Part shown: in pieces, positions 45,444 through 55,098 of the stretch | How positions within the stretch are numbered: the first letter of the stretch is position 1 | Layout: the number at the start of each line of letters is the position of its first letter | Program-made: the position numbers and the translations under genes | NCBI GenBank assembly: GCA_019187405.1 | Contig: JABAQZ010000015.1 | Location: 1-64,000 of the forward strand | Direction of reading: 5' to 3' | From: Ignavibacteria bacterium | GTDB lineage: Bacteria; Bacteroidota; Ignavibacteria; Tepidaquicellales; Tepidaquicellaceae | Length of the DNA: 64,000 bases | The notes under the pieces: model-generated | Databases searched by the model: none | What the model saw: only the letters and a program-made list of their open reading frames with translations | Told to the model about the DNA's origin: nothing

Positions 45444-47282
45444 TTATTTCACCAAAACCATTTTCTTTATGTCATTGAAGTAATCCGTTTTAATGCCGTA
45501 ATAATAAATTCCGCTCGGGAGTCCGCTTGCATTTAAGTTGTAAACATAACTTCCTGCGGGCAATATTTCATTTACAAGTCCCGATACCTCTTTGCCGAGA
45601 GCATCATAAACTTTAAGTGACACAAAGCTTGATTTGGCAATGTCAAATTTAATGCTTGTTGAAGGGTTAAACGGATTCGGAAAATTCTGATGCAGAGTAA
45701 ATCTGTCCGGTACATTCGAACTGTAATTTGAAATACCTACGTTAATTGTATCAAATATTGCTTTCTGTACAAGAATGTTATTTATTGGAATCTGCTGATT
45801 GAGATTCGGTCCCGTATATGAACCTACTCCGCTTCCTTCCCAAGACTGGAAGTAATAAGTCTTACCGTTATACTGAACGGGATTCTGACTTACTCCGAGT
45901 GTGATTGCTGATCCCGAATCATGAAATTCATTTCCACCGGTAACAGTTACCGGAATTCCGGATGGACTTACCTGTCCGAGCATTTTGTATTGTGTTTTGT
46001 AGTTTGCAATTTTATTTATTGGATCTAATCCTACCGTAATTGTCTGTGACTGAGATCCGCCTCCAGTCCAGTTAACAAAAACATATCTTGTATTTGCTAC
46101 AGTAATAGGGGAAACTGCTTCAAGTGTATGAGCTGAACCGATATCCCAGGTAAACAATTGTGCCGAATTAAAAGAAACTCCGTCAACTTTGTATTGTCCT
46201 GTAGATCTGTTAACTCCGAATAAAGCATAATTTTTTCCGACAAGATAATTTATAACTGTTTTATGAACTACGTTGCTTGTATTTGTACCAGAAACAATAA
46301 TTTTATGCGCGCCAACAGGAGCTGCCGAAGTAGAAGATACGCGTATATCCAGAGAATCGGGGAAATTACTTAATACATTGCCATTCGGAAAATCTATTGT
46401 AATTCCCGAGACGGGAGTTTCAAGTTCGGCAGTAAACGTAACAGCTGAATTATAACCTGACGCTGTTGCTGGAATCTTAACTTTGTAAACCGCATTTTGC
46501 GTTTGTCCCTGATTTACAACTTTGTAAGACGGCGCTGATACCAGATTGAAATTCAAAGTTGGCTTTGCACAGTTATGAATTTCATTTGCATAACCCTGAA
46601 CAAAAACCAAGTTCTGAATCTGATTAGGAACCCAAGCTGGGTCCATGGTATATGCATAATTCAATGTGATTTTTTCACCAGGCAGTAACGTTACAGGTAC
46701 ACCGTTTGCAGTGGGAAGCATTTTTCTCATTACATCGTGAAATGATGATTCACCGTTTGTACCAGGAGGCGTGGCATATTGAACAATTTTTTCTACCACA
46801 GCAAAATGAACAACTGCATTTGGATTTGAAATTGCATACTCACAATAAATATCAGCTCTTACATTTACATTGTTTCCATTGCGGGTTTCTGTAACAACAA
46901 TTGATACCGGACTTATGACCTGGCTTCTTGTATTATAAATTGACTGCAGTAATCCAAGTGAAGTTCCTCCTGAATAAGTTCCGTCAAAAAACCAATAGGG
47001 AATCGAGTTGACTCCATAAACAGTTCTTCTTGCGGTATTGTCAATCGGATTAATGTGATACATTGGATCATCTCCCGGCGCTGGCCAATTCATGTGATAA
47101 CTAATTCCAGTTGCTTTATTCGGATCAGCCCATGCAAGAAATGCTTCCATGTTGGGATTTGCGATAGCACAAGGTCCGCAAGTTGAACTGGTAAATCTTT
47201 CTACCAGTATGTTTCTGTCTCCTGAAAAAGAAGTATTTACAATGAAAACAGAAAAAAATAGAAATGTTAAAATTTTTTTCAT
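45444..47282 (-). CDS. Secreted Omp28/thioredoxin-like protein with T9SS sorting domain
   Basis: A 612-residue exported protein. Signal peptide (1-20) is followed by an Omp28-like thioredoxin fold with a CxxC motif, Cys35-Gly-Pro-Cys38 (ERFTSSTCGPCAIANP), and a YGVNSIPYWFFDG segment where the cis-Pro loop is expected. Central beta-sandwich domains follow (about 250-520). The last ~85 residues are a type A T9SS sorting domain (HQNFPNPFNPSTSIKF). A surface thiol-redox or adhesive role is possible. It is 57 bp downstream of another T9SS protein gene and likely in one operon. Confidence 0.9.
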   Translation of the reverse strand: MKKILTFLFFSVFIVNTSFSGDRNILVERFTSSTCGPCAIANPNMEAFLAWADPNKATGISYHMNWPAPGDDPMYHINPIDNTARRTVYGVNSIPYWFFDGTYSGGTSLGLLQSIYNTRSQVISPVSIVVTETRNGNNVNVRADIYCEYAISNPNAVVHFAVVEKIVQYATPPGTNGESSFHDVMRKMLPTANGVPVTLLPGEKITLNYAYTMDPAWVPNQIQNLVFVQGYANEIHNCAKPTLNFNLVSAPSYKVVNQGQTQNAVYKVKIPATASGYNSAVTFTAELETPVSGITIDFPNGNVLSNFPDSLDIRVSSTSAAPVGAHKIIVSGTNTSNVVHKTVINYLVGKNYALFGVNRSTGQYKVDGVSFNSAQLFTWDIGSAHTLEAVSPITVANTRYVFVNWTGGGSQSQTITVGLDPINKIANYKTQYKMLGQVSPSGIPVTVTGGNEFHDSGSAITLGVSQNPVQYNGKTYYFQSWEGSGVGSYTGPNLNQQIPINNILVQKAIFDTINVGISNYSSNVPDRFTLHQNFPNPFNPSTSIKFDIAKSSFVSLKVYDALGKEVSGLVNEILPAGSYVYNLNASGLPSGIYYYGIKTDYFNDIKKMVLVK

Positions 47283-47339
47283 AATATTTATTTATTAATT
47301 AAATTTTTAGAGATTTTAATAATCAAAATTAACTTATAA

Positions 47340-49433
47340 TTATTTTATAAACAACATTTTTTTTACTTTACTAACCCCGTTTACTTTTAATTCATATAGA
47401 TATATTCCGCTTGAAATGTTTTCCGCGTTAAAATTTACGGAGTATGCGCCGGATTGCTGTATTTCATCCGCAAGTCTTTTAATTTCTTTTCCTTGTACAT
47501 TATATACAGTTAATTTTACCTGTGAAGTTTTTGAAAGAACATATTTTATCTCAGTGGAAGGATTAAACGGATTGGGGTAATTTTGAAATAACTCGAATTC
47601 GGTTGGATCAATGTATGCAGAAAAATTTACTGTCGAAACTTTTTCATTTCTGAAATAATAAAGACCTCCTTTTATATTACCAACAAACAAATCAAAATCT
47701 GTGTCATTATCGATGTCGGTAAACGCCGGACAGGAATTCTGATGAACGTTAATATTCATAAACTCATTTGTAACAAGAACGAAGTTAGGCGTTGATGGGT
47801 TTCCTTCGTTTCTATAATATCTTATAGTACCGTTTTGAGCGCCTACAAATAAATCCAGATCATTATCATGGTCAAAATCGGTAAATCTTGGAACGGCATC
47901 GTCACCAACATCAATTGAATTATAATATGCAGTTCTCAATTCAAAATTAAAATTAACAGCAGAGCCGGTATTCTCATAATAAAAAATTCTGCCGTTTGAA
48001 GCGCCAATAAACAGATCATAATCGTTATCGTTATTTATATCGGCAAATACCGGTGATGAGCTCTGACCGACGGAATCAATGCCTATACTTTTTGCTGTTC
48101 CTTCAAAAGTAAAATTATAATTTGACGTACTGCCAGTATTTCTGTAAAACCAGATTGAATCTTTTATATAGCTTCCCAGCAGCAAATCTTTGTCGCCATC
48201 ATTGTCTATATCCGTAAATGCCGGAGAGTAATTAAAATTATTTGGCGATGATCTTATATTGAGCGAATCAACGCTTAAGTTAAAAGATGGACTCGAAGTT
48301 GTTCCCGTATTTTCGAAAATTCTTAGCTTTACCGGAACATCATTTCCTATTATAAGATCAAAATCCGCATCACCGTCAATATCTGAAAATACTATGCTGC
48401 TGCTGCCACCGACATCTACATTGTTAAGATAATTATCAGTCAATCTAAGAAAATTTGCGGCTTGAGGAGTTCCGTTATTTTTATACAAAACAAAATTATT
48501 CAAGTTTTGTGAAGAGTAAAGGACGGATATGAACATATCTTTATCACCGTCAGCATCGATATCGACAAATCTTGTCGAGTTATATCCCTGAGAAATGAAT
48601 GAAGAATTGTGCGGATATATTGAATCAGCAATAACAACATTAGGCGAATCAGGAGTGCCATCGTTTCTGATGAAATAAATTCCTTTCGAAAACAAGTCAC
48701 CCCAGAATAAATCAAAATCATTATCGGCGTCAATGTCAGTAAATTCAAGGCTGTTAGCTCCATGCCGGAAATTCAGAGCCGGTGAAATTATAATGAGATT
48801 TTGCCAGAAGTCAGTTATGTATTTAAAGCTAAAATTAGACTGACTGCCTATGTTTTCGTAATAAGTTACTGTGCCAAGCTGCTGACCTGTAAAGAAATCT
48901 TCATCACCGTCATTGTCCATATCACAGAAAACAGGCACACTGTTAGATTCACTGTAAATCACTGTATCGGTGTTTGTTCGTAATTCTTCAATTTCAAGAC
49001 TAAGAACAGGATTAGTTACATTACCTGTATTTCTGTAAAACTTAACTGTCTGAAATTCGCCTCCGGAAAACATGTCGTAATCCTGATCATTATCTATGTC
49101 GGTAAAATAAAACCAATTCTTTATGTATAAATTCTGAAATCTTAATGACACCAGTTTATATTGAGCATTTTGCGCCGTTCCGATATTTCTGTAAAAATTC
49201 AGAGTTGTATCAACATCAAAGAAAAACAAATCAAGATCGCTGTCGCCGTCAATGTCAATTAATTGATACCGGGAATTGTTATGTCCTCCATTAAAAGGCG
49301 CAACAGAATTATTTCCGTTCACAGTAAAATTAATTCCGTCGAATAACTGCGTGAAATTTTGCGCATTGGCTTGCGAAAAGCTGCTGATAAAAATAAAGCA
49401 CACTGCGAGAAATTTAATTGTTCGTAATACCAT
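47340..49433 (-). CDS. Secreted FG-GAP/VCBS repeat protein with T9SS sorting domain
   Basis: A 697-residue exported protein. After a signal peptide (1-24) come about ten repeats with calcium-loop-like cores such as DIDGDSDLDLFF, DMDNDGDEDFF, DIDNDGDKDLLLG and DFDHDNDLDLFVG, each followed by YRNTG or YENIG. This is the FG-GAP/VCBS propeller pattern. The C-terminus is a type A T9SS domain (FELFQNYPNPFNPSTEIKY). Its start overlaps the end of the GH3 gene by 20 bp, so the two are co-translated. Such proteins often bind surfaces or glycans; the ligand is unknown. Confidence 0.92.
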   Translation of the reverse strand: MVLRTIKFLAVCFIFISSFSQANAQNFTQLFDGINFTVNGNNSVAPFNGGHNNSRYQLIDIDGDSDLDLFFFDVDTTLNFYRNIGTAQNAQYKLVSLRFQNLYIKNWFYFTDIDNDQDYDMFSGGEFQTVKFYRNTGNVTNPVLSLEIEELRTNTDTVIYSESNSVPVFCDMDNDGDEDFFTGQQLGTVTYYENIGSQSNFSFKYITDFWQNLIIISPALNFRHGANSLEFTDIDADNDFDLFWGDLFSKGIYFIRNDGTPDSPNVVIADSIYPHNSSFISQGYNSTRFVDIDADGDKDMFISVLYSSQNLNNFVLYKNNGTPQAANFLRLTDNYLNNVDVGGSSSIVFSDIDGDADFDLIIGNDVPVKLRIFENTGTTSSPSFNLSVDSLNIRSSPNNFNYSPAFTDIDNDGDKDLLLGSYIKDSIWFYRNTGSTSNYNFTFEGTAKSIGIDSVGQSSSPVFADINNDNDYDLFIGASNGRIFYYENTGSAVNFNFELRTAYYNSIDVGDDAVPRFTDFDHDNDLDLFVGAQNGTIRYYRNEGNPSTPNFVLVTNEFMNINVHQNSCPAFTDIDNDTDFDLFVGNIKGGLYYFRNEKVSTVNFSAYIDPTEFELFQNYPNPFNPSTEIKYVLSKTSQVKLTVYNVQGKEIKRLADEIQQSGAYSVNFNAENISSGIYLYELKVNGVSKVKKMLFIK

Positions 49434-51204
49434 CTCCGTATTTGAATTCGTTATTTATAGTTACAGGTAATTTACCTTTGAATTTTATAGTTCCGTAAAA
49501 AGAATCAATTACTGAATTAATAGATGTTTCGGCGTCGGCATAAGCACAGATATATGCATCAACTCTGTTAAATCCCTGAATCAGATACGGATTGCCAAAT
49601 GATACAACAGCTGTTTTCTTTCCATTGTCTGCAAGACTATTTATTAATTCAATCTGAGTCTGAGGCAAACCGACAGTTCCGGTTTTTATTTTTACCTTTG
49701 CATAAATAGGAATTATTATCACATCATAATTTCTGGAGTCTGAGATAATTTCATCAACGTTTGCAACATCACCTGTCAGGTCGTAATATGAAACCTCGCT
49801 AAACTTATTTTTGTCGCTGAATTTCTGAAGAAAATAATCCGAGTTAGCTTTTTCGTTTCCGTTGTTAAGCGAAACTATAAGACATCGCTGATTTTGTGAA
49901 TTTGAAAAAGGAATAATGTTATCATTGTTCTTAACGAGAGTAACCGATTCATCGGCGATTTTCTGAGATAAGTCTGCAGCTTCCGGGGAATTAATAATTC
50001 CCGAAACTTTATCTGCATCCACATATTTATTTTGCTCAAGATTAAGCCAGTCTTTTGCATCGAGAATCTTTTTGACTGACTTATTAATCCTGTCTTCGGA
50101 TATCTGTCCGTTATTAACAGCATTTTCAATTGCGTTTATAAATTCGACCTCGCCTTGTTTGTTATTGGAAGTAGTTGGCATAAGTATTAAATCAATGCCG
50201 GCATAAATACAGTTTAGAGCAATTTCATCGGTTGAAAAATGTTTTAAAACTCCCGACATGTTTAAGGCATCGGTAACTATCAGTCCGTTAAATTTCATTT
50301 CATTAATAAGCAGCTGGTCAACAATGTTAGCTGAAAGCGATGCGGGCATGTTTTTATTTTTTTCATAGACGGGAATAGAAAGGTGAGCAATCATAACTGA
50401 TTTTACGCCAGCATTAACTGCATTCTTAAACGGAACCAGCTCGAGACTCTCAAGCCTTTCTTTACTGAAATTCAGAACAGGCAGATCGCTGTGAGAATCA
50501 ATGTCTGTATCACCATGTCCGGGAAAATGTTTTGCTGTTGCAATGATTTTCCCGTCCTGCAATCCCTTAATGAAACTCAGTCCCATTGATGAAACAAGCT
50601 CTGGATCTTCTCCGAATGAGCGGACATTAATAATTGGGTTCAGAGAATTATTATTTATATCCAGCACAGGCGCATAGTTTTGGTGAACTCCAATTGCTTT
50701 GCATTCTTTTGCAATCATTAATCCCATTTTGTAAGCAAGTTCCGGATTTCTTGTTGCGCCAAGCGCCATGTTATTCGGAAAAAGACTTCCGTCATCGAGC
50801 CTCATTCTTGTGCCGCGTTCATAATCAGCGGAAATCAACAAAGGTATTTCGGATAATGACTGAAGTTTATTTGTTAATTCAGCCTGCTGAATGGAATTAC
50901 CTTTGAAAAAAATTACGCCTCCGATTTTTTCATTTACGATTAAATTTTTTAGCCTGAGATAATCTTCTGAATTTTCATTGAGCGAATATCCGAAAGAATT
51001 TGTAATAATCATCTGAGCAATTTTTTCTCGCAAAGTCATCGAAGTCAGCTTTTGACGAATTCCGGAGTTTTCCTGCGGGGAGTATTTTCTGATGACGGAT
51101 TGATTTTCTTTAATGCTGAATGTTTTAAATACTGATTTGTAATCCGAAAAAATTAATGCTGACAGCGCCAGCAAAAAAACATTCAACGATAAAAGTTTCT
51201 GCAT
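49414..51204 (-). CDS. Exported glycoside hydrolase family 3 (NagZ-like N-acetylglucosaminidase)
   Basis: A 596-residue GH3 enzyme with a signal peptide (about 1-24). The diagnostic KHFPGHGDTDIDSHSDLP (about residue 225) holds the His/Asp pair used by NagZ-type enzymes as acid/base, and LIVTDALNMSGV holds the catalytic Asp. A C-terminal alpha/beta domain follows (about 380-596), as in two-domain beta-N-acetylhexosaminidases. NagZ relatives release N-acetylglucosamine from peptidoglycan fragments. A periplasmic place is inferred. It overlaps the FG-GAP gene by 20 bp. Confidence 0.92.
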   Translation of the reverse strand: MQKLLSLNVFLLALSALIFSDYKSVFKTFSIKENQSVIRKYSPQENSGIRQKLTSMTLREKIAQMIITNSFGYSLNENSEDYLRLKNLIVNEKIGGVIFFKGNSIQQAELTNKLQSLSEIPLLISADYERGTRMRLDDGSLFPNNMALGATRNPELAYKMGLMIAKECKAIGVHQNYAPVLDINNNSLNPIINVRSFGEDPELVSSMGLSFIKGLQDGKIIATAKHFPGHGDTDIDSHSDLPVLNFSKERLESLELVPFKNAVNAGVKSVMIAHLSIPVYEKNKNMPASLSANIVDQLLINEMKFNGLIVTDALNMSGVLKHFSTDEIALNCIYAGIDLILMPTTSNNKQGEVEFINAIENAVNNGQISEDRINKSVKKILDAKDWLNLEQNKYVDADKVSGIINSPEAADLSQKIADESVTLVKNNDNIIPFSNSQNQRCLIVSLNNGNEKANSDYFLQKFSDKNKFSEVSYYDLTGDVANVDEIISDSRNYDVIIIPIYAKVKIKTGTVGLPQTQIELINSLADNGKKTAVVSFGNPYLIQGFNRVDAYICAYADAETSINSVIDSFYGTIKFKGKLPVTINNEFKYGDGITNN

Positions 51205-51213
51205 GTGCCGGTT

Positions 51214-52002
51214 TTAAGATTTTTTGTTTTCAAGATTTTCCGTTGCAGCCGTAAAGTATTTCATAATTTCCATCGGAAGAGGGATAATCATGGTTGAAGT
51301 TTTTTCTGCGGCAATTTCAGACATGACCTGAAGATATCTAAGCTGTAATGCATTTTTATTTCTTCCGAGAATTTCCGCCGCTTCTGCTAACTTCTGAGCA
51401 GACATGAATTCACCTTCGGAGTTGATTATCTTTGCGCGCTTGTCTCTTTCTGCTTCTGCCTGTCTTGACATGGCTCTGATCATTTCCTGTGGAAGATCAA
51501 CATTCTTCAGTTCCACATTCAGCACCTGAATGCCCCAAGGCTCTGTTTCTTTGTCAATAAGTTCTCGAAGTCTTGAATTTACAAGCTCTCTGTGTGTCAA
51601 TAATTCGTCAAGATCACCCTGTCCTGTTACTGTCCTCAAAGTAGTCTGTGAAATCAGCGAAGTTGCATACATGTAATCCTCTACCTGAATGATAGCTTTA
51701 TTGGGATCAAACACTCTGAAATAAACAACTGCATTTACTTTTACAGATACATTATCTTTTGTAATGATATCCTGCGGGGGAACGTCAAGAGCGAATGTTC
51801 TTAAACTCAGTTTTATCATTCTGTCAAGAATGGGAATGAGAATTATCAGTCCGGGACCTTTAACTGCAGAAAATTTTCCCAAACGAAAAATTACTCCTCT
51901 TTCGTATTCATTCAGAACTCTGAAAGATCTGATTATTATGATTAAAAAAATGAATCCGAATATACCGCCGAATACAAATAACACCCCTGCTAAAGCTTCC
52001 AT
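51214..52002 (-). CDS. Slipin (SPFH/band 7 membrane protein)
   Basis: A 262-residue SPFH protein. One N-terminal hydrophobic hairpin or helix (about 4-26) is followed by the slipin/stomatin core: [36 protein letters not shown], then a helical coiled-coil part ([34 protein letters not shown]). Such proteins form oligomers on membranes. No NfeD-type partner is adjacent, which would be usual for some slipin operons. It lies 9 bp upstream of the GH3 gene and may be co-transcribed. Confidence 0.93.
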   Translation of the reverse strand: MEALAGVLFVFGGIFGFIFLIIIIRSFRVLNEYERGVIFRLGKFSAVKGPGLIILIPILDRMIKLSLRTFALDVPPQDIITKDNVSVKVNAVVYFRVFDPNKAIIQVEDYMYATSLISQTTLRTVTGQGDLDELLTHRELVNSRLRELIDKETEPWGIQVLNVELKNVDLPQEMIRAMSRQAEAERDKRAKIINSEGEFMSAQKLAEAAEILGRNKNALQLRYLQVMSEIAAEKTSTMIIPLPMEIMKYFTAATENLENKKS

Positions 52003-52074
52003 GGTTTTTTTAATTTATTTTTTAAAATTCTTATTGATAAATTATAAGATTACAATATACTGATTTTATGTTTT

Positions 52075-53067
52075 TTAACTGCATTCTGCATTGATGATTT
52101 CCTTATACTCTTCTTTAAACTCATTTAATCTCTGCAAAAGAGGATTTAGCTCGTTATATTCCATGAGTTCAAGTCTGAACCTGCTGACATTTTTTAAATT
52201 TCTCAGATATCCCGAATAATGCTTTCTGAATTCTCTGACTCCGTAAACTTCGCCTTTAAGCTCGCATGCAAGTTTAAGATGCTCGATGCAAACAGAAATT
52301 CTTTCTTTGATGTCCGGTTGCTCCTCGTGATGTCCATACTTCAGAAAATATTTCGTCTGCCTGAATATCCATGGATTTGTAATGGCAGCCTGACCAATCA
52401 TCACAGCATCCGGTTCAAAATTTTCAAACACAAATTTAACGTCTTCGGGAGATTTTATATTTCCGTTAAGTATAACCGGAATTTTTACACCGGCATCTTT
52501 AATCCTTTTAATCCATGTCCAGTCTGCATCGCCTTTGTTTCCCTGATTGCGAAGCCGGCAGTGAACAGTGAGCGCTTGAATGCCGATATCTTCGAGCTGT
52601 TTTGCAACATCCACTATTACTATCGATTTTTCATCCCATCCAAGTCTTGTTTTTAAAGTTACAGGCAGATTTACATTTTTAATAATCAGTTCCGCAATTC
52701 TTTTCATCTTCGGAATGTCTTTGAGAAGTCCTGCGCCTGCGCCTCTTAATGCTACATCTTTTACCCAGCATCCGCAGTTTATGTCAATGAAATCCGGTGA
52801 GACACTTTCAGAAATTTTTGCGGCTTCGACAAGAACTTCCTCATTGCCGCCGAATATCTGAATTGCAATGGGTCTTTCCTCTTTATAAAAAAAGAGTTTT
52901 TCTCTTGCTTTCCTTGCATCTCTAATTAAACCTTCAGCGGAAATAAATTCAGTATAAACAATGTCAGCACCCAGTCTTTTTGCAATCAATCTAAAAGGCG
53001 GCTCCGATACATCTTCCATCGGCGCAAGCAGAATTTTCTTCTCGAATATTTTACCGAATTCATTCAT
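52075..53067 (-). CDS. tRNA-dihydrouridine synthase (Dus family)
   Basis: A 330-residue FMN-dependent enzyme that reduces uridine to dihydrouridine in tRNA D-loops. The TIM barrel opens with KILLAPMEDVSEPPFR. The active-site motif reads INCGCWVKDV; most Dus enzymes have GCPVxK, so Trp stands where Pro is usual while the catalytic Cys is kept. LKTRLGWDE, LTVHCRLRNQG and MIGQAAITNPWIF follow, the last two near phosphate-binding positions. Assignment to DusB is tentative. Confidence 0.92.
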   Translation of the reverse strand: MNEFGKIFEKKILLAPMEDVSEPPFRLIAKRLGADIVYTEFISAEGLIRDARKAREKLFFYKEERPIAIQIFGGNEEVLVEAAKISESVSPDFIDINCGCWVKDVALRGAGAGLLKDIPKMKRIAELIIKNVNLPVTLKTRLGWDEKSIVIVDVAKQLEDIGIQALTVHCRLRNQGNKGDADWTWIKRIKDAGVKIPVILNGNIKSPEDVKFVFENFEPDAVMIGQAAITNPWIFRQTKYFLKYGHHEEQPDIKERISVCIEHLKLACELKGEVYGVREFRKHYSGYLRNLKNVSRFRLELMEYNELNPLLQRLNEFKEEYKEIINAECS

Positions 53068-53530
53068 TTGCTTGCAAGTTACATATTGTAATTTTAATTA
53101 AAAATTTAAAATAAATAATCTATTAAGATGATTAACCACTTCCGTCCAAATTAATTTGAAGTAGTAAAGTTAAGCATAAGTATTGGGTTTTTAAATTACA
53201 TGAAAATATATTTATGGCAAGTGTGATGTTGCTTGAAGATTAGAGAAACTTTTTTGTCAATTATTTCTTTAAAAAAGTTTTTATTGAATTTGAAAAATGT
53301 TTTGAATACTAAAGAATAAATATACAAATGTCATTAAAAATTAAACTTCTGTTGCATGCTGAACTTGAAATGTAATTACAAATAATGTAAAAACTTTTTG
53401 ACAGTAATTACACTGAACGGATTTTTCAAAGTATAAATTAACGTAACAATTAACTTTAGATACATTACAAACTTGATTTAGTTTAAAATCAGATTTAATT
53501 TTAATCAATAAAAAAACTAAATCATACAAA
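53068..53530. other. Intergenic region before the DNRLRE-protein gene
   Basis: 463 bp of AT-rich sequence between divergent genes. It should hold the promoters of the dus gene and of the 53531 gene. No open frame, clear hairpin or repeat was seen. Confidence 0.5.
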
Positions 53531-54757
53531 ATGAAAAAATTTGTTTTCAGTATTACAGGTATTTTGTTGTTTATTTTAATTTATCACAGCTCTGCTAATT
53601 CTGCGGGAATTACAATTACCGATACTTTAATAGCAACGATGGACAATACTTTATATGAAGATTCTGAAGGTCTTTACAGTAATGGATTAGGTCAGTATTT
53701 TTTTGCAGGGGTTAGCAATACCAATTCTATAAAGCGGGGTTTGCTTTACTTTAATCCTGAGTTTAATATTCCACCGGGAGCTGAAATATTGGACGTAAAA
53801 CTGAGATTGTATATGTCAAGAACAAACTCAGGCAGTAAGAATGTTGAAATATACAAAGTTGATAATAAGTACTGGGGTGAAGGTTCATCCGATGCAACCG
53901 GCGAAGAAGGTTCCGGTGCTTTAGCGGAAATGTATGATGCAACATGGATACATAATTATTATGATACGGAATACTGGCTAAATCCCGGAGGAGACTATGT
54001 TTCTTTGGTATCGGCAAGCACTATCGTGGATGGAATTGGCTACTATGAATGGTCATCACCTCAAATGATAGATGATGTAACAGATTGGATTAATTTTGAT
54101 TTGAACAATTTCGGGTGGATAATCATCGGAGATGAAACCTCAAATAATACTTCAAAGAGATTCAATTCAGTTCAGAATCCCGATTATGAAACCAGACCCA
54201 GATTAATAATTACTTATACCATAAATAATCCGTCTTTGATTTTCACGGCAATGACGGAAGGATTGCATCACGTGGATGAAGGATATGTCTTATCAGATAC
54301 ATTCAATGTTTTACTTAAGAATAATTTCCCACCTTATTCAACCGCTGATTCCGTTTTCAAAGTTCATGCATTTTTATCGGGTATTTCATTTCCAAATGCA
54401 ACAGCAGGAAGTTATTACATTGCATTAAAGCAAAGAAACTCCATTGAAACCTGGAGCAATGTTCCTAAAGCATTTACCATAGGTCCGGCTGCTTCGCATT
54501 ATTTTACAAACAATGATTCCTTGGCATACGGAAATAATATGGTATTGGAAAAATGGTATTACTGCATGTATAGCGGAGATGTGGATCAGAATGGAGTCAT
54601 TGATGGAACTGACGGAGGGATTATAGATAATGATATTTCAAATTTTTCTACAGGATACATTATAACAGATATTGACGGGAATTATGTTACCGACGGAACT
54701 GACGGAGCTATCTGTGACAATAATATAGCAAATTTTGTATCTAAGGTGACGCCTTAG
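53531..54757 (+). CDS. Secreted DNRLRE-domain protein with dockerin-like C-terminus
   Basis: A 408-residue exported protein. A signal peptide (1-24) is followed by a DNRLRE-type beta-sandwich (about 30-235: TLYEDSEGLYSNGLGQYFF, RGLLYFNP, then RPRLIITY). The rest is the C-terminal module shared with 752-4081 and 55099-57756: KQRNSIETWS, YGNNM, then two calcium-loop-like motifs (SGDVDQNGVIDGTDGG and DIDGNYVTDGTDGA), ending VTP. It has no T9SS sorting domain. The role is unknown; DNRLRE domains are found in surface and biofilm proteins. Confidence 0.85.
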   Translation: MKKFVFSITGILLFILIYHSSANSAGITITDTLIATMDNTLYEDSEGLYSNGLGQYFFAGVSNTNSIKRGLLYFNPEFNIPPGAEILDVKLRLYMSRTNSGSKNVEIYKVDNKYWGEGSSDATGEEGSGALAEMYDATWIHNYYDTEYWLNPGGDYVSLVSASTIVDGIGYYEWSSPQMIDDVTDWINFDLNNFGWIIIGDETSNNTSKRFNSVQNPDYETRPRLIITYTINNPSLIFTAMTEGLHHVDEGYVLSDTFNVLLKNNFPPYSTADSVFKVHAFLSGISFPNATAGSYYIALKQRNSIETWSNVPKAFTIGPAASHYFTNNDSLAYGNNMVLEKWYYCMYSGDVDQNGVIDGTDGGIIDNDISNFSTGYIITDIDGNYVTDGTDGAICDNNIANFVSKVTP

Positions 54758-55098
54758 ACATTTAAGTGATTTCTATGAATATCTTTAGTCTGTTTATTGT
54801 CTGAACTATTACTAATAAAATTATTGTGTTTACCGTGATTCATAAAACAAATTTTCAATTTTTATAATTATTTCAATCACAAAAGTTACAGTTCAGATAT
54901 AGCTTTGATACATATCAATAATCAGCATTGAGACATTACCATGATTCTTTGCGCTAAGTCCTAATCTACAATCATTTCAATCACAAAATTTATTATTATG
55001 GCATTAATTAATGTCATTTTGATTCAAATTGAATTAGTTATCCTCAAAAGTTAAATTAATTCAACCCAATATTTCTTTAAACTAAAATCCAATTAAAA
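54758..55098. other. Intergenic region with a short direct repeat
   Basis: 341 bp of AT-rich sequence. A 14-bp direct repeat TTTCAATCACAAAA occurs at 54871-54884 and 54975-54988, 104 bp apart. It could be a binding site, or chance. No other structure was seen. Confidence 0.4.
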
